Assembly: GCF_003991905.1 (NCBI RefSeq)
Contig: NZ_RSCL01000021.1
Location: forward strand, 144,168-208,167
Direction: 5' to 3'
Origin: Dulcicalothrix desertica PCC 7102
Lineage (GTDB): Bacteria > Cyanobacteriota > Cyanobacteriia > Cyanobacteriales > Nostocaceae
DNA length: 64,000 nucleotides
The notes beneath the pieces were generated by a model. That model had not been told where the DNA came from. It did no database searches and saw nothing but the letters and a program-made list of their open reading frames with translations. A program made the position numbers and the translations under genes. This document shows positions 37,320-45,906 of the stretch, piece by piece. Position 1 is the first letter of the stretch. The number at the start of each line of letters is the position of its first letter.

Positions 37320-38441
37320 TTAACTACCGCTAAAAGGAGTTAAACGTTTAATCGCACGACCAGCAACATCTCTATAACGTAGTTGTCCGCAAAGAATTTT
37401 GCCCATCAATTGTGGACCACTTGGACGTTTAACACCCAGGTTATAACCAACGTGAGGCAGACGGTAGAAAAGACTTGCTATTTTTGAAGCCCACGCCATA
37501 TCGGCGCCCCATTCAGAATTCATAATATTGGAGTAATTTTCTAGTGCGTTGATATCACCACTAAGAGCATCATCGATGGCATCACTAGCTTTGAGTCCGC
37601 TAAAAATTGACGGACGAATACCTTCAGCAGTCATTGGGTCAACAACACAAGCAGCTTCACCAGCTAAAACAGCATTAGTCGTGTGAAGAGTTTGTTCACC
37701 GTTCCATAAACACAGAGCATGACCATACTGTTTACACGTACTAACATTCAAATTAAAGCTCTTGCCGTATTCGTCAACGATTTTTTTAAAGTTTTGTGCT
37801 TGCCCACCAATAAAAGTACCTACACCAATCGAATAACCATCAGCTTTCGGAAAATTCCACGCATACCCGTTTTTTACAATGCCAAATTCTAGGTCTATGA
37901 CATTTTTTCTTTCAACAATAGCAGGCGCCTCAGCTTCTAAAGCACCAGCTAGACGACGTAACCTATCTTTAAAACCAAGCCATTTTGCCATTGGTCCAAA
38001 GGCGCCATCAGCAGCGATAATATAGCGACCCTGGAAACATCCATTTTTAGTATTAACTTCCCAGTAATCACTTTTAAATTCAATACCCGTTACTTCGGTG
38101 TTATCGCGCAGTTCAGCGCCTTGCTTTTGAGCCTGCTGAATAATAAAATGGTCGAATACATCACGGCGAACCAACCATACTGGCTCTGGTGTTTGTAGTT
38201 CAACCTCAATAACATCATCCATTTTCCAAGTAAAGCGAATTGTATCAGCTTTAACCGAAATCGCTGGACTAAAATCAAAGTCAAACCATTCAGCGATCTG
38301 AGGAGATACTCCACCACCACAAGGTTTATACCGTGGTAAAGATTCTTTTTCTATAACTAATACCGAACGTCCCCTCTTGCTTAAATGATACGCAGCAGTT
38401 CCACCCGCAGGTCCGGCACCGACGATTATACAGTCATACAT
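37320..38441 (-). CDS. Geranylgeranyl reductase-family FAD-dependent oxidoreductase
   Basis: A 373-residue flavoprotein. The FAD-binding Rossmann motif GAGPAGGTAAYHLSKRG lies at the N-terminus, followed by KPCGGGVS, the IAADGAFG motif, and VLAGEAACVVDPMTAEGIRPS with the second FAD-contacting GD-like region. It belongs to the ChlP/GGR superfamily that reduces isoprenoid double bonds, but is shorter than ChlP and differs at the N-terminus, so it is more likely one of the additional cyanobacterial GGR paralogues. The substrate is unknown. It lies 150 bases downstream of frr on the same strand. Confidence 0.8.
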   Translation of the reverse strand: MYDCIIVGAGPAGGTAAYHLSKRGRSVLVIEKESLPRYKPCGGGVSPQIAEWFDFDFSPAISVKADTIRFTWKMDDVIEVELQTPEPVWLVRRDVFDHFIIQQAQKQGAELRDNTEVTGIEFKSDYWEVNTKNGCFQGRYIIAADGAFGPMAKWLGFKDRLRRLAGALEAEAPAIVERKNVIDLEFGIVKNGYAWNFPKADGYSIGVGTFIGGQAQNFKKIVDEYGKSFNLNVSTCKQYGHALCLWNGEQTLHTTNAVLAGEAACVVDPMTAEGIRPSIFSGLKASDAIDDALSGDINALENYSNIMNSEWGADMAWASKIASLFYRLPHVGYNLGVKRPSGPQLMGKILCGQLRYRDVAGRAIKRLTPFSGS

Positions 38442-38594
38442 AAAATTTTATACCTACCTGAATAAAGTCTTATCAATAAGAAAGCAAAGCTTAAAAAGGG
38501 GTAAGAGGAAAAAAGCAAAGGAACAAACATCCTTCACCCTTCTCCTTTTACCCCGTCCAACAGCCCAAAGTATTAACGACTAACCGAGTTAGAG

Positions 38595-39143
38595 CTAGAC
38601 AGTAGTAATGTCTTTTTCTTTCTCCGCCAGTAAATCGTTAATTTTAGCAGTATATTTGTCTGTTAGTTTTTGTAGTTTGTCTTGTAAATCGCGAGATTCA
38701 TCCTCAGATATTTCTGATGCCTTTTCTTGCTTGCGAATCGACTCAACGCCATCACGACGAATATTACGAATTGCAACGCGCCCTTCTTCGGCATATTTAG
38801 CTGCAATTTTGACAAATTCTTTCCGCCGTTCGGTCGTTAATTGCGGAATATTCAGGCGAATCACCGAACCATCGTTACTGGGTGTTAAACCCACATCCGA
38901 CATTGAAATTGCCTTTTCGATGAGAGTTAGTGTGTTTCTATCGTAAGGCTGAATTAAAATAGTTGTCGCATCTGGAGTACTAATGTTCGCAAGCGATTTC
39001 AAAGATGTAGGCGTACCGTAATACTCTACAGAAATTCTGTCGAGTAAACTTGAATTCGCGCGCCCAGTGCGAATAGTATTGAAAGACCGTAGCGTTGATT
39101 CAACGGTCTTTTGCATGGTACTCTCAGCGTCAGCTAACTTCAC
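38595..39143 (-). CDS. frr: Ribosome recycling factor
   Basis: A 182-residue protein with the RRF signature: [22 protein letters not shown] near the N-terminus, [10 protein letters not shown], and [11 protein letters not shown]. With EF-G it splits post-termination ribosomes. The start is GTG at 39143, because the strong Shine-Dalgarno GGGAGG lies seven bases upstream and the resulting length is standard; an ATG at 39203 would overlap too far into pyrH. The frame overlaps pyrH by 14 bases, implying translational coupling. Confidence 0.95.
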   Translation of the reverse strand: MKLADAESTMQKTVESTLRSFNTIRTGRANSSLLDRISVEYYGTPTSLKSLANISTPDATTILIQPYDRNTLTLIEKAISMSDVGLTPSNDGSVIRLNIPQLTTERRKEFVKIAAKYAEEGRVAIRNIRRDGVESIRKQEKASEISEDESRDLQDKLQKLTDKYTAKINDLLAEKEKDITTV

Positions 39144-39858
39144 AAGAACCTCCCACAAGCGTTCCAATCGATTCTCCCACAACTGCGCGGTAAATATTAC
39201 CACTAGTGGTTAGATCAAAGACGAGAATCGGAATATTATTCTCCTTACATAAGGCTATCGCGGTACTGTCCATTACTCGCAAATCTTTTGCCAAAACGTG
39301 AGAATAAGTCAAAGTCTTATAGCGTTTGGCGTCAGGTACTTTCATCGGGTCAGCATCATAAATACCGTCTACTTTTGTAGCCTTAAAAATGACTTCTGCC
39401 TCAATTTCAGCCGCGCGTAGTGCCGCAGCAGTGTCGGTGGTAAAAAATGGGTTTCCAGAACCGGCGCCAAAAATAACCACCCGTCCTTTTTCTAGATGAC
39501 GGATGGCACGACGGCGTATATAAGGTTCTGCTAGTTCTTGCATAGCAATAGCCGTTAAAACTCTTGTCTGTACTCCTATACGTTCGAGGGAGTCTTGGAG
39601 TGTCATGGCGTTCATTACCGTGGCAATCATGCCAATGTAGTCAGCGGTTGCTCTGTCCATTCCTGCCGACGCGGCTTTGACACCTCTAAATATATTGCCC
39701 CCCCCTACGACAATAGCGAGTTGAACACCTGTGGCTACTACCTCTGCTACTTCTTGTCCTATGTTCTTGACCACTTCGGGGTCAATTCCATAACCCATGT
39801 TGCCCATTAGGGCTTCACCGCTCAGTTTAAGTAAAACCCGTCGGTAATGTGTACCCAT
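39130..39858 (-). CDS. pyrH: Uridylate kinase
   Basis: A 242-residue amino-acid-kinase-fold enzyme with the bacterial UMP kinase blocks [23 protein letters not shown] and [13 protein letters not shown]. It phosphorylates UMP to UDP. The ATG at 39858 (MGTHYRR) gives the family length; the 30 codons upstream are not family-like. The pyrH-frr order is conserved across bacteria. Confidence 0.95.
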   Translation of the reverse strand: MGTHYRRVLLKLSGEALMGNMGYGIDPEVVKNIGQEVAEVVATGVQLAIVVGGGNIFRGVKAASAGMDRATADYIGMIATVMNAMTLQDSLERIGVQTRVLTAIAMQELAEPYIRRRAIRHLEKGRVVIFGAGSGNPFFTTDTAAALRAAEIEAEVIFKATKVDGIYDADPMKVPDAKRYKTLTYSHVLAKDLRVMDSTAIALCKENNIPILVFDLTTSGNIYRAVVGESIGTLVGGSCEVS

Positions 39859-39951
39859 GAAGTTTCGTTTTATTTCAAAGAAAAAAAGTTGTAATTTCCT
39901 CCAATTTAAGATAGCAGTATGACGACAATATGTCTCTACTTGTGACAAATT

Positions 39952-40506
39952 TTAGTCACGCCAAATAATTTTTGTGCCGATTGGCTCAGTTTCTGTAATA
40001 TCTATATTATTGTTACCAAACAGTGACGCTATCGCGCTTCTAAGATATCGTACCTGCACTGCTTCCGGGTTTTCCGGGTTGTCGTCTATTTGCCCACGAT
40101 ATCGTACTCTTCCTTCAGAATCTATTAAAAAACACATTGGCGTAGTCATGGCGCCAAAACTGCGAGTTACATCTTGCGTTGAGTCCCATAGGTAGGGAAA
40201 GTTAAGTTCATGCTTCTGGGCAAAACCTTTCATCCGGTCAAAACTTTGCACTAAGTCTTGGTTCGCAGCGCTGCCATTTACGCCAATAAGCGTAAACCCA
40301 AAGCTTGAAAACTCTTGTTGAATTTGTTTCAACCGTTCCAGGTAATGTCCAACATAAGGGCAGTAGTTGCACATCAAAACGACGCCAACTGCGTGGAACT
40401 TTTCGAGATAACGACTGAGATGATGAACCTGCCCGTCAATACCTGGCAGTTCAAAATCTGGTGCGTAGCTTCCTATCGGAGTATCAGTTGTTAAGCGCGT
40501 TTTCAT
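39952..40506 (-). CDS. AhpC/TSA-type thioredoxin-fold protein
   Basis: A 184-residue redoxin-domain protein. IGSYAPDFELPGIDGQVHHL at the N-terminus and VGVVLMCNYCPYVGHYLERL give the peroxiredoxin/TlpA-like fold with cysteines in CNYC. The region TPMCFLIDSEGRVRYRGQIDDNPE is typical of a thioredoxin-family subset common in cyanobacteria. It probably acts as a thiol oxidoreductase in the cytoplasm; there is no signal peptide. It lies upstream of pyrH with 94 bases between. Confidence 0.82.
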   Translation of the reverse strand: MKTRLTTDTPIGSYAPDFELPGIDGQVHHLSRYLEKFHAVGVVLMCNYCPYVGHYLERLKQIQQEFSSFGFTLIGVNGSAANQDLVQSFDRMKGFAQKHELNFPYLWDSTQDVTRSFGAMTTPMCFLIDSEGRVRYRGQIDDNPENPEAVQVRYLRSAIASLFGNNNIDITETEPIGTKIIWRD

Positions 40507-40829
40507 TTTCCCCTGGCTTCAAGGAACTAGGAACAAAAATTTGGTTTAATGAACATGTCATGCGACCGCATCGAACCGCTTTTTGCTGTAAATGCTTGAT
40601 ATTCGACCATTTTATAAACCTATCTACACCACCGACCGCCGCGAAACTACTGAAATTATCCTTTCTCAGATTTATTCTTATTTTGTGAAAATAAAGTCTT
40701 AAAATATTGTTAACTTATGCCACGGTGCTTGTGAGCGATCAGGGAGGAGATGCTCTACTTTGAGATTCATCACTCGATCCGTTGGCACACCCCAACCGTC
40801 AAAAACACATACTATCTCCGGAATAATCT
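40507..40829. other. 323-base divergent intergenic region
   Basis: Between the redoxin gene and the GH57 enzyme. Likely both promoters. I saw no repeat, operator or RNA that I can support. Confidence 0.4.
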
Positions 40830-42419
40830 ATGTCAATCGGCTATGTTGCGCTCGTTCTCCACGCACACCTGCCCTTCGTTCGTCACCCAGAAAGCGACTA
40901 CGTGCTAGAAGAGGAATGGCTGTATGAAGCAATTACAGAAACATACGTACCTTTATTAAAAGTATTTGAAGGGTTAAAGCGGGACGGGATTGACTTTAAA
41001 ATTACGATGAGCATGACACCACCTTTAGTGTCAATGTTACGTGACCCTTTATTACAAGAACGTTACGATGCCCATTTAGCGCAGCTAGAAGAGCTTATCG
41101 AGTTAGAAATCGAGCATAACGCCCACAACGGTCATATCAAATATCTCGGAGAACATTACGCCAAAGAATTTAGTGAAACACGCCTTATTTGGGAGCGTCA
41201 TCAAGGAGACTTAGTAACCGCGTTCAAAGAATTTCAAGACTCAGGCAACCTCGAAATTATTACTTGCGGCGCCACTCACGGGTACTTACCATTAATGAAA
41301 ATGTACCCCCAAGCAGTGTGGGCACAACTTCAAGTCGCATGTGAACACTACGAAGAAACATTTGGACAACCACCAAGAGGAATTTGGTTGCCAGAATGTG
41401 CGTACTATGAAGGTTTAGAGCGAATGCTTGCCGACGTTGGCTTGCGTTACTTCCTAATCGACGGACACGGCATTTTATACGCACGTCCCCGTCCCCGATA
41501 TGGTACTTATGCTCCAATATTTACCGAAACAGGGGTAGCAGCATTCGGTCGTGACCACGAATCATCGCAACAAGTTTGGTCTTCTGAAGTCGGTTATCCC
41601 GGCGCCGCAGAATACCGTGAATTTTATAAAGACCTAGGATGGGAAGCGGAATATGAGTACATCAAGCCGTTTATAATGCCAAACGGTCAGCGTAAAAATA
41701 CTGGAATTAAATATCATAAAATTACAGGACGTGGACTAGGGCTATCGGATAAAGCTTTGTATGACCCTTACTGGGCAAGAGAAAAAGCCGCAGACCACGC
41801 AGCCAACTTCATGTATAACCGTGAACGACAAACAGAGCATTTACACGGAATAATGGGGCGCCCGCCAATAATAGTTTCGCCCTACGACGCCGAACTATTT
41901 GGTCACTGGTGGTACGAAGGCCCCTGGTTTATAGATTACCTATTCCGTAAATCATGGTACGACCAACAAACCTATAAAATGACACACCTCGCCGACTACT
42001 TACGTGCAGAACCGTCACAACAAGTTTGTCGTCCCTCACAATCAAGCTGGGGTTATAAAGGCTTTCACGAATATTGGTTAAACGAAACCAATGCGTGGAT
42101 TTACCCCCATCTCCATAAAACAGCCGAACGCATGATAGAAATATCAACAATAGAGCCAGAAGACGAACTTCAATGGCGCGCGCTTAACCAAGCCGCACGA
42201 GAATTACTCTTAGCACAATCATCCGACTGGGCATTTATCATGCGAACCGGAACAATGGTACCCTACGCAGTACGAAGAACACGTTCTCACGTTATGCGCT
42301 TCAACAAACTTTACGAAGACATAAAAATCGGCAAAATAGACAGCGGTTGGCTAGAAAAAGTCGAACTAATGGACAACATCTTCCCCAACATCAACTACCG
42401 CACCTACCGCCCCCTATAA
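40830..42419 (+). CDS. GH57 1,4-alpha-glucan branching enzyme
   Basis: A 529-residue glycoside hydrolase family 57 protein. It opens with LVLHAHLPFVRHPE (block 1), has WLPECAYYEGLERML with the nucleophile E189, and SPYDAELFGHWWYEG with the acid/base D353. These positions match GH57 branching enzymes of known structure (E about 184, D about 353). It would form alpha-1,6 branches in glycogen, acting beside or instead of the GH13 enzyme GlgB. The C-terminal helical domain typical of DUF1957 branching enzymes is present. A hairpin repeat lies 11 bases after the stop. Confidence 0.9.
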   Translation: MSIGYVALVLHAHLPFVRHPESDYVLEEEWLYEAITETYVPLLKVFEGLKRDGIDFKITMSMTPPLVSMLRDPLLQERYDAHLAQLEELIELEIEHNAHNGHIKYLGEHYAKEFSETRLIWERHQGDLVTAFKEFQDSGNLEIITCGATHGYLPLMKMYPQAVWAQLQVACEHYEETFGQPPRGIWLPECAYYEGLERMLADVGLRYFLIDGHGILYARPRPRYGTYAPIFTETGVAAFGRDHESSQQVWSSEVGYPGAAEYREFYKDLGWEAEYEYIKPFIMPNGQRKNTGIKYHKITGRGLGLSDKALYDPYWAREKAADHAANFMYNRERQTEHLHGIMGRPPIIVSPYDAELFGHWWYEGPWFIDYLFRKSWYDQQTYKMTHLADYLRAEPSQQVCRPSQSSWGYKGFHEYWLNETNAWIYPHLHKTAERMIEISTIEPEDELQWRALNQAARELLLAQSSDWAFIMRTGTMVPYAVRRTRSHVMRFNKLYEDIKIGKIDSGWLEKVELMDNIFPNINYRTYRPL

Positions 42420-42429
42420 CCCCCTTGTA

Positions 42430-42451
42430 GCACAGCCTTCCCAGGCTGTGC
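42430..42451 (+). repeat. Hairpin repeat of the GGAACAGGCA family, variant copy 3
   Basis: Arms GCACAGCCT and AGGCTGTGC around TCCC, preceded by CTTGTA. The arms differ from copies 1 and 2 but the differences are compensated, so the hairpin is kept. Placed 11 bases after the GH57 gene. Confidence 0.75.
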
Positions 42452-42468
42452 ATTGTGTTTAATTCTCA

Positions 42469-42499
42469 TTACCACAGAGACACAGAGTTCACAGAGAAA
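42469..42499. repeat. CCACAGAG-type repeat
   Basis: TTACCACAGAGACACAGAGT followed by TCACAGAG. Same family as 8838-8980, 20531 and 24941. Confidence 0.8.
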
Positions 42500-42744
42500 A
42501 GATTTATCAAAACTTATGTTAGCTCTTGTTCCTCGGCGCCAACCTACAAAGATAAGGGTAAGGTGGGTATTGCTCACCCTTATAATGGGCAATTTGAGCA
42601 TCTTCTTCGCACTGACTTATGTACATTTCTATTTTCATAAGTTATAACTGACACAAAATATGTTCAAACATTAGCTAGTTATATACCTTCCTAGCTAAAT
42701 TTGTTATGGATAGCTATTGAATAACAGTTAAAAGGAGAGTAGAT

Positions 42745-43395
42745 TTGGCATTATCAAGCACAATAAAAGGTGAGATAAGTGAATATCTAGAAAGTTTGAT
42801 ACCCAGCGTTATAATTTCTCTAAATAAACTTACATTAAAAGACATTCTTTATCATAAAAATCCTTTAATAAGAGAAATCTTCTACGATAATCCCAAAGAA
42901 TTTATTTCATTTTTCGTGATGGAAAGGGTTGAACGTTCATTTGTTACTACAATGGATAACGTTATCGAAAATATAGTTGAAATCTTAGTCAAAAGCCAAG
43001 GTGGAGAAATTGTAGGTACAAAAAAAGATTGGAAACCTTATGATTTAAAGTTTCGTTTGCCAGATGGAAAAGAATACTGGCTAGAAATAAAATCAATACT
43101 AGAACAAAATAATAGTAATAAAAGAAGCATAACAACTTATAAAGATAATGCTGCTGAACATGGCAAAGAATTTCGCTTATGTATTTATTATCCAACTAAA
43201 TTAACAAGTAAAGAACCACATATCCTTATAGGTAAAGAATTTTGGAGCTTCGTAGGTGGACATGATAACACACAGTCAGAAGTTTTTAACTTAATAAGAT
43301 ACACAGCAAAAAACTTTTCTTTTAAAGATTTAATTGACAGTCGAACAGAACTCCTTCTTGAAGAGTATATGGCAGCTAGTTTACCTTCCTCATAA
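42745..43395 (+). CDS. PD-(D/E)xK nuclease-like protein, possible type II restriction enzyme
   Basis: A 216-residue protein. The block PYDLKFRLPDGKEYWLEIKS contains an Asp followed about 14 residues later by E-I-K, which matches the PD-(D/E)xK nuclease core. The N-terminal region (LTLKDILYHKNP, DNVIENIVEILVKSQGG) recalls PmeII-type restriction endonucleases; this is a memory-based resemblance. The start is TTG at 42745, supported by an AAAGGAGA Shine-Dalgarno six bases upstream. No methyltransferase adjoins it. The gene is AT-rich, has no GGCGCC, and lies in a repeat-rich gap between conserved genes, all of which suggest recent arrival. Confidence 0.6.
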   Translation: MALSSTIKGEISEYLESLIPSVIISLNKLTLKDILYHKNPLIREIFYDNPKEFISFFVMERVERSFVTTMDNVIENIVEILVKSQGGEIVGTKKDWKPYDLKFRLPDGKEYWLEIKSILEQNNSNKRSITTYKDNAAEHGKEFRLCIYYPTKLTSKEPHILIGKEFWSFVGGHDNTQSEVFNLIRYTAKNFSFKDLIDSRTELLLEEYMAASLPSS

Positions 43396-43576
43396 TGCAA
43401 CTTTTGTTTTTTTGTAAATATTTTTGTAACTTTAGATTTAAACTAGTTATTAATTTACTGGTAGTCATAAAATTACCAACTTACAATTCTATATATTGTT
43501 TCCGACTTCGAGAAAATAATCGGGAATCTGTTTATTGATTTTTTATAAAACAAATGTCTCCTGATAGTTTGTAATA

Positions 43577-43918
43577 TCAAGCCACCGCAAAATCTGTATA
43601 TTCTCTCATTTTTTGCTTATGGAATGCCAGTACAATATCCTCTTTCGGTACACCTTGACGAACTAAATCGTTTGCAATACCTTCCTCCGTCAAATCTTCT
43701 TCTATCCAGAATTTACCATTATTGATTCGGATATAAACCGTCATACCAGCAACACGTTCACTTTTTTGCCAGCCAAGATTCATCCAAATATAATGACCTT
43801 TCATATCATCCGCTATTAAAAATGTTTCAATGTTATTATTACCATAGCGATTGGACAATTCTATATATTCAGACAAGATATTTTTGATAATTTTTGGGTA
43901 CTCGGTTAATTTATCCAT
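43577..43918 (-). CDS. xisI: XisI family protein (fdxN-element excision controlling factor type)
   Basis: A 113-residue protein with the XisI pattern throughout: KIIKNILSEYIELSNRYG at the N-terminus, GWQKSERVAGMTVYIRINNGKFWIEEDLTEEGIA in the middle (GKxWI core), and VPKEDIVLAFHKQKMREYTDFAVA at the end. XisI and XisH are needed for fdxN-element excision in Anabaena heterocysts, yet both are widespread and often serve elsewhere. No XisH gene lies beside it. It is convergent with the nuclease-like gene and downstream of proB. No GGCGCC lies within. Confidence 0.85.
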   Translation of the reverse strand: MDKLTEYPKIIKNILSEYIELSNRYGNNNIETFLIADDMKGHYIWMNLGWQKSERVAGMTVYIRINNGKFWIEEDLTEEGIANDLVRQGVPKEDIVLAFHKQKMREYTDFAVA

Positions 43919-43937
43919 TGTGTAACCTTTAGCTATA

Positions 43938-45047
43938 CTAAATCAAAACTAAATTATCACGATGTACAACAGTTTCGGCGCCCTCATACCCTAAAATCTC
44001 TCTAATTTCTCTAGAATGGCGCCCACGAATCTTTTGCAATTCATTACTACTATAATTCACTAATCCCCGCGCTATTTCATTCCCATCCCCATCAAATATC
44101 CCTACAGCTTCTTGCGTATCAAATTCACCTTTTACTTCAGTAATACCCGCAGCAAGTAGAGATTTTCCTCCATCAGAAATTGCTGTAGCGGCGCCATTAT
44201 CTAAATAAAGCTTACCCAATGGAACTAAACCATAAGCTATCCAGCGTTTGCGCGCTCCTGTTGGTTCCGGTTGTGGTTCAAACTGAGTACCAATAGACTC
44301 ACCATTAATAATTTTGCTTATATTATGAGGGTATTGTCCTTGTGTAATTACTGTCCGTACTCCTGCTGCTGTAGCAATGCGAGCCGCAGAAATTTTTGTT
44401 ACCATTCCCCCCGTTCCCCACTGCGAACCTTGACCACCTGTTTGAACTTGCATAGCCGTCAGTTCTTTTATACTGTTTACCAAACTAATTGGTTTAGCAT
44501 CAGGTACAGAGCGAGGGTCTGCGGAATATAATTTATCTACATCTGTAAGCAAAAACAGCCAATCAGCTTCAACTAAACTAGCAACAAGTGCAGAAAGAGT
44601 ATCATTATCACCAAACTTCAACTCTTCAACAGCAACAGTATCATTCTCATTCACGATAGGAATAACACCAAGTTCGAGTAACTCCCGAAACGTATTGTAA
44701 ACATTTAAATATCTACTACGCTGCACCAAATCACTACGAGTTAAAAGTACTTGAGCAATAGGTTGTTGCAACGTCGTAAACAAATCATCATAAACCCTCA
44801 TCAGGCGCCCTTGTCCAACAGCAGCAACAGCTTGTTTTAGGGCAATACTTTTTGGACGTTCGGTTAAACCTAAACGCGCACTTCCCACTCCTACGGCGCC
44901 ACTCGATACAAGAATAACTCTATGTCCTTTCGAGCGCAGTTGTGAAAGCACTTCAGCTAATGTAGCAATAGTAGATAGCGCTAATAATCCTGTTTCAGGT
45001 TGAGTAAGACTAGAAGTTCCAATTTTAATAACTAGAGTCTGAGGCAT
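43938..45047 (-). CDS. proB: Glutamate 5-kinase
   Basis: A 369-residue enzyme. The amino-acid-kinase domain has [33 protein letters not shown] and [13 protein letters not shown]-terminal PUA domain begins near residue 278 ([21 protein letters not shown]). It makes gamma-glutamyl phosphate, the first step of proline synthesis. Five GGCGCC sites lie inside. It is the last gene of the conserved minus-strand series with yqeG and mltG, though 238 bases separate it from yqeG. Confidence 0.95.
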   Translation of the reverse strand: MPQTLVIKIGTSSLTQPETGLLALSTIATLAEVLSQLRSKGHRVILVSSGAVGVGSARLGLTERPKSIALKQAVAAVGQGRLMRVYDDLFTTLQQPIAQVLLTRSDLVQRSRYLNVYNTFRELLELGVIPIVNENDTVAVEELKFGDNDTLSALVASLVEADWLFLLTDVDKLYSADPRSVPDAKPISLVNSIKELTAMQVQTGGQGSQWGTGGMVTKISAARIATAAGVRTVITQGQYPHNISKIINGESIGTQFEPQPEPTGARKRWIAYGLVPLGKLYLDNGAATAISDGGKSLLAAGITEVKGEFDTQEAVGIFDGDGNEIARGLVNYSSNELQKIRGRHSREIREILGYEGAETVVHRDNLVLI

Positions 45048-45130
45048 CTTATATATCGTAGAGGCAGTTTAACAAATATCCTAAAACAGCACGCAACACC
45101 TCGTACACCCGCTCTGACATCCAAAACACT

Positions 45131-45167
45131 AAAGCGCCAGTTCCCCTATCGTGAGGACTAGCGCTTT
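45131..45167 (-). terminator. Hairpin between yqeG and proB
   Basis: Arms AAAGCGC and GCGCTTT with internal pairing (AGT/ACT and CC/GG) form a stem of about 12 pairs. It is placed 120 bases after the yqeG stop and 85 before proB. Confidence 0.55.
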
Positions 45168-45285
45168 AAAGGTTTTAAAGTTATTTACTATGGCTAGGGT
45201 ATATATTTTGTTTACCCCATCTTATTAATTTTCATAATCCCTTATTTTTGTCTGTAAAGAACCTTTTTTAATTATTTCTTTAGAT

Positions 45286-45843
45286 TTACTTCCTTGAAGA
45301 TTTATTACGCTTTGTAAATCTTTTTTCCTTTGGACTAATTGTAGCCCCTAAAATTTCAGATGCCCACACTTCAAAATTACGGACAGGGTGAGAGCGCAAT
45401 GCCGCGCCAGGATGCATCATTGGTTCAACGAGAATTGTAAACATTCCCAAACGATTACCAACCAATACATCAGTAAATAACCTATCCCCAACCATGCCAA
45501 CTTGGTTTACAGGCAAATTCATTTCAGCGAGTGCTGCACGGACTTTACGACGTGACGGTTTCGCGGCGCCATGATAATAAGGTAAATCTAGCGCACGGGC
45601 AATATTGCTAATTCGATTTTCACTGATATTATTGCTGACCAGCCATAAAGACGCGACTTGACGCACTTGTCTTACCCATTCAGTGAGTTCAGGCGAAGCA
45701 ACAGCCGCTTTAAATGGTACTAATGTTTCATCAACATCAAGCACCAGCCCTTTAAGGTTATACCGTTGAATAATATCAGGCGTAAGGCTTAATATCGAAG
45801 AAGAGAGAATTAAATCAGGTTGTAGTAATTCGTTCCAAGTCAT
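45286..45843 (-). CDS. YqeG family HAD IIIA-type phosphatase
   Basis: A 185-residue HAD phosphatase. It has the family N-terminus LLQPDLIL, motif I VLDVDETLVP, motif II WLVSNNISE and motif III MVGDRLFTDVLVGNRLGM. YqeG-like proteins in plants include the phosphatidylglycerophosphate phosphatase PTPMT-independent route (PGPP1), so a PGP phosphatase role in thylakoid phosphatidylglycerol synthesis is plausible. The ATG at 45843 is chosen because the codons upstream of it are encoded by a palindromic repeat. Confidence 0.87.
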   Translation of the reverse strand: MTWNELLQPDLILSSSILSLTPDIIQRYNLKGLVLDVDETLVPFKAAVASPELTEWVRQVRQVASLWLVSNNISENRISNIARALDLPYYHGAAKPSRRKVRAALAEMNLPVNQVGMVGDRLFTDVLVGNRLGMFTILVEPMMHPGAALRSHPVRNFEVWASEILGATISPKEKRFTKRNKSSRK

Positions 45844-45861
45844 TAGTTCAAATTTAGTAAT

Positions 45862-45888
45862 GTAGAGACGTGACATGTCACGTCTTTG
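45862..45888. repeat. GTAGAGACG palindrome, copy 8
   Basis: Arms GTAGAGACGTGACA and TGTCACGTCTTTG fill almost the whole gap between mltG and yqeG. Confidence 0.85.
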
Positions 45889-45906
45889 TCTTTCAAAAAT
45901 TTAAAA

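Larger units (their letters stand above)
42420..42744. other. 325-base intergenic region dense in repeats
   Basis: Holds a terminator-like hairpin (42430-42451), a CCACAGAG-type repeat (42469-42499) and a GTGGG...CTCACCC hairpin near 42562-42582. Short overlapping frames here are made of repeat sequence and are not credible genes. Confidence 0.6.

Noticed and set aside
42453..42647. Two overlapping short frames after the GH57 gene
   Set aside because: They are read through CCACAGAG and GTGGG repeat sequence in two frames at once, so they are repeat artefacts.
42745..43395. Nuclease-like gene as the missing XisH
   Set aside because: It is longer than XisH (about 140 residues), lacks the XisH N-terminal pattern I know, and lies on the opposite strand.
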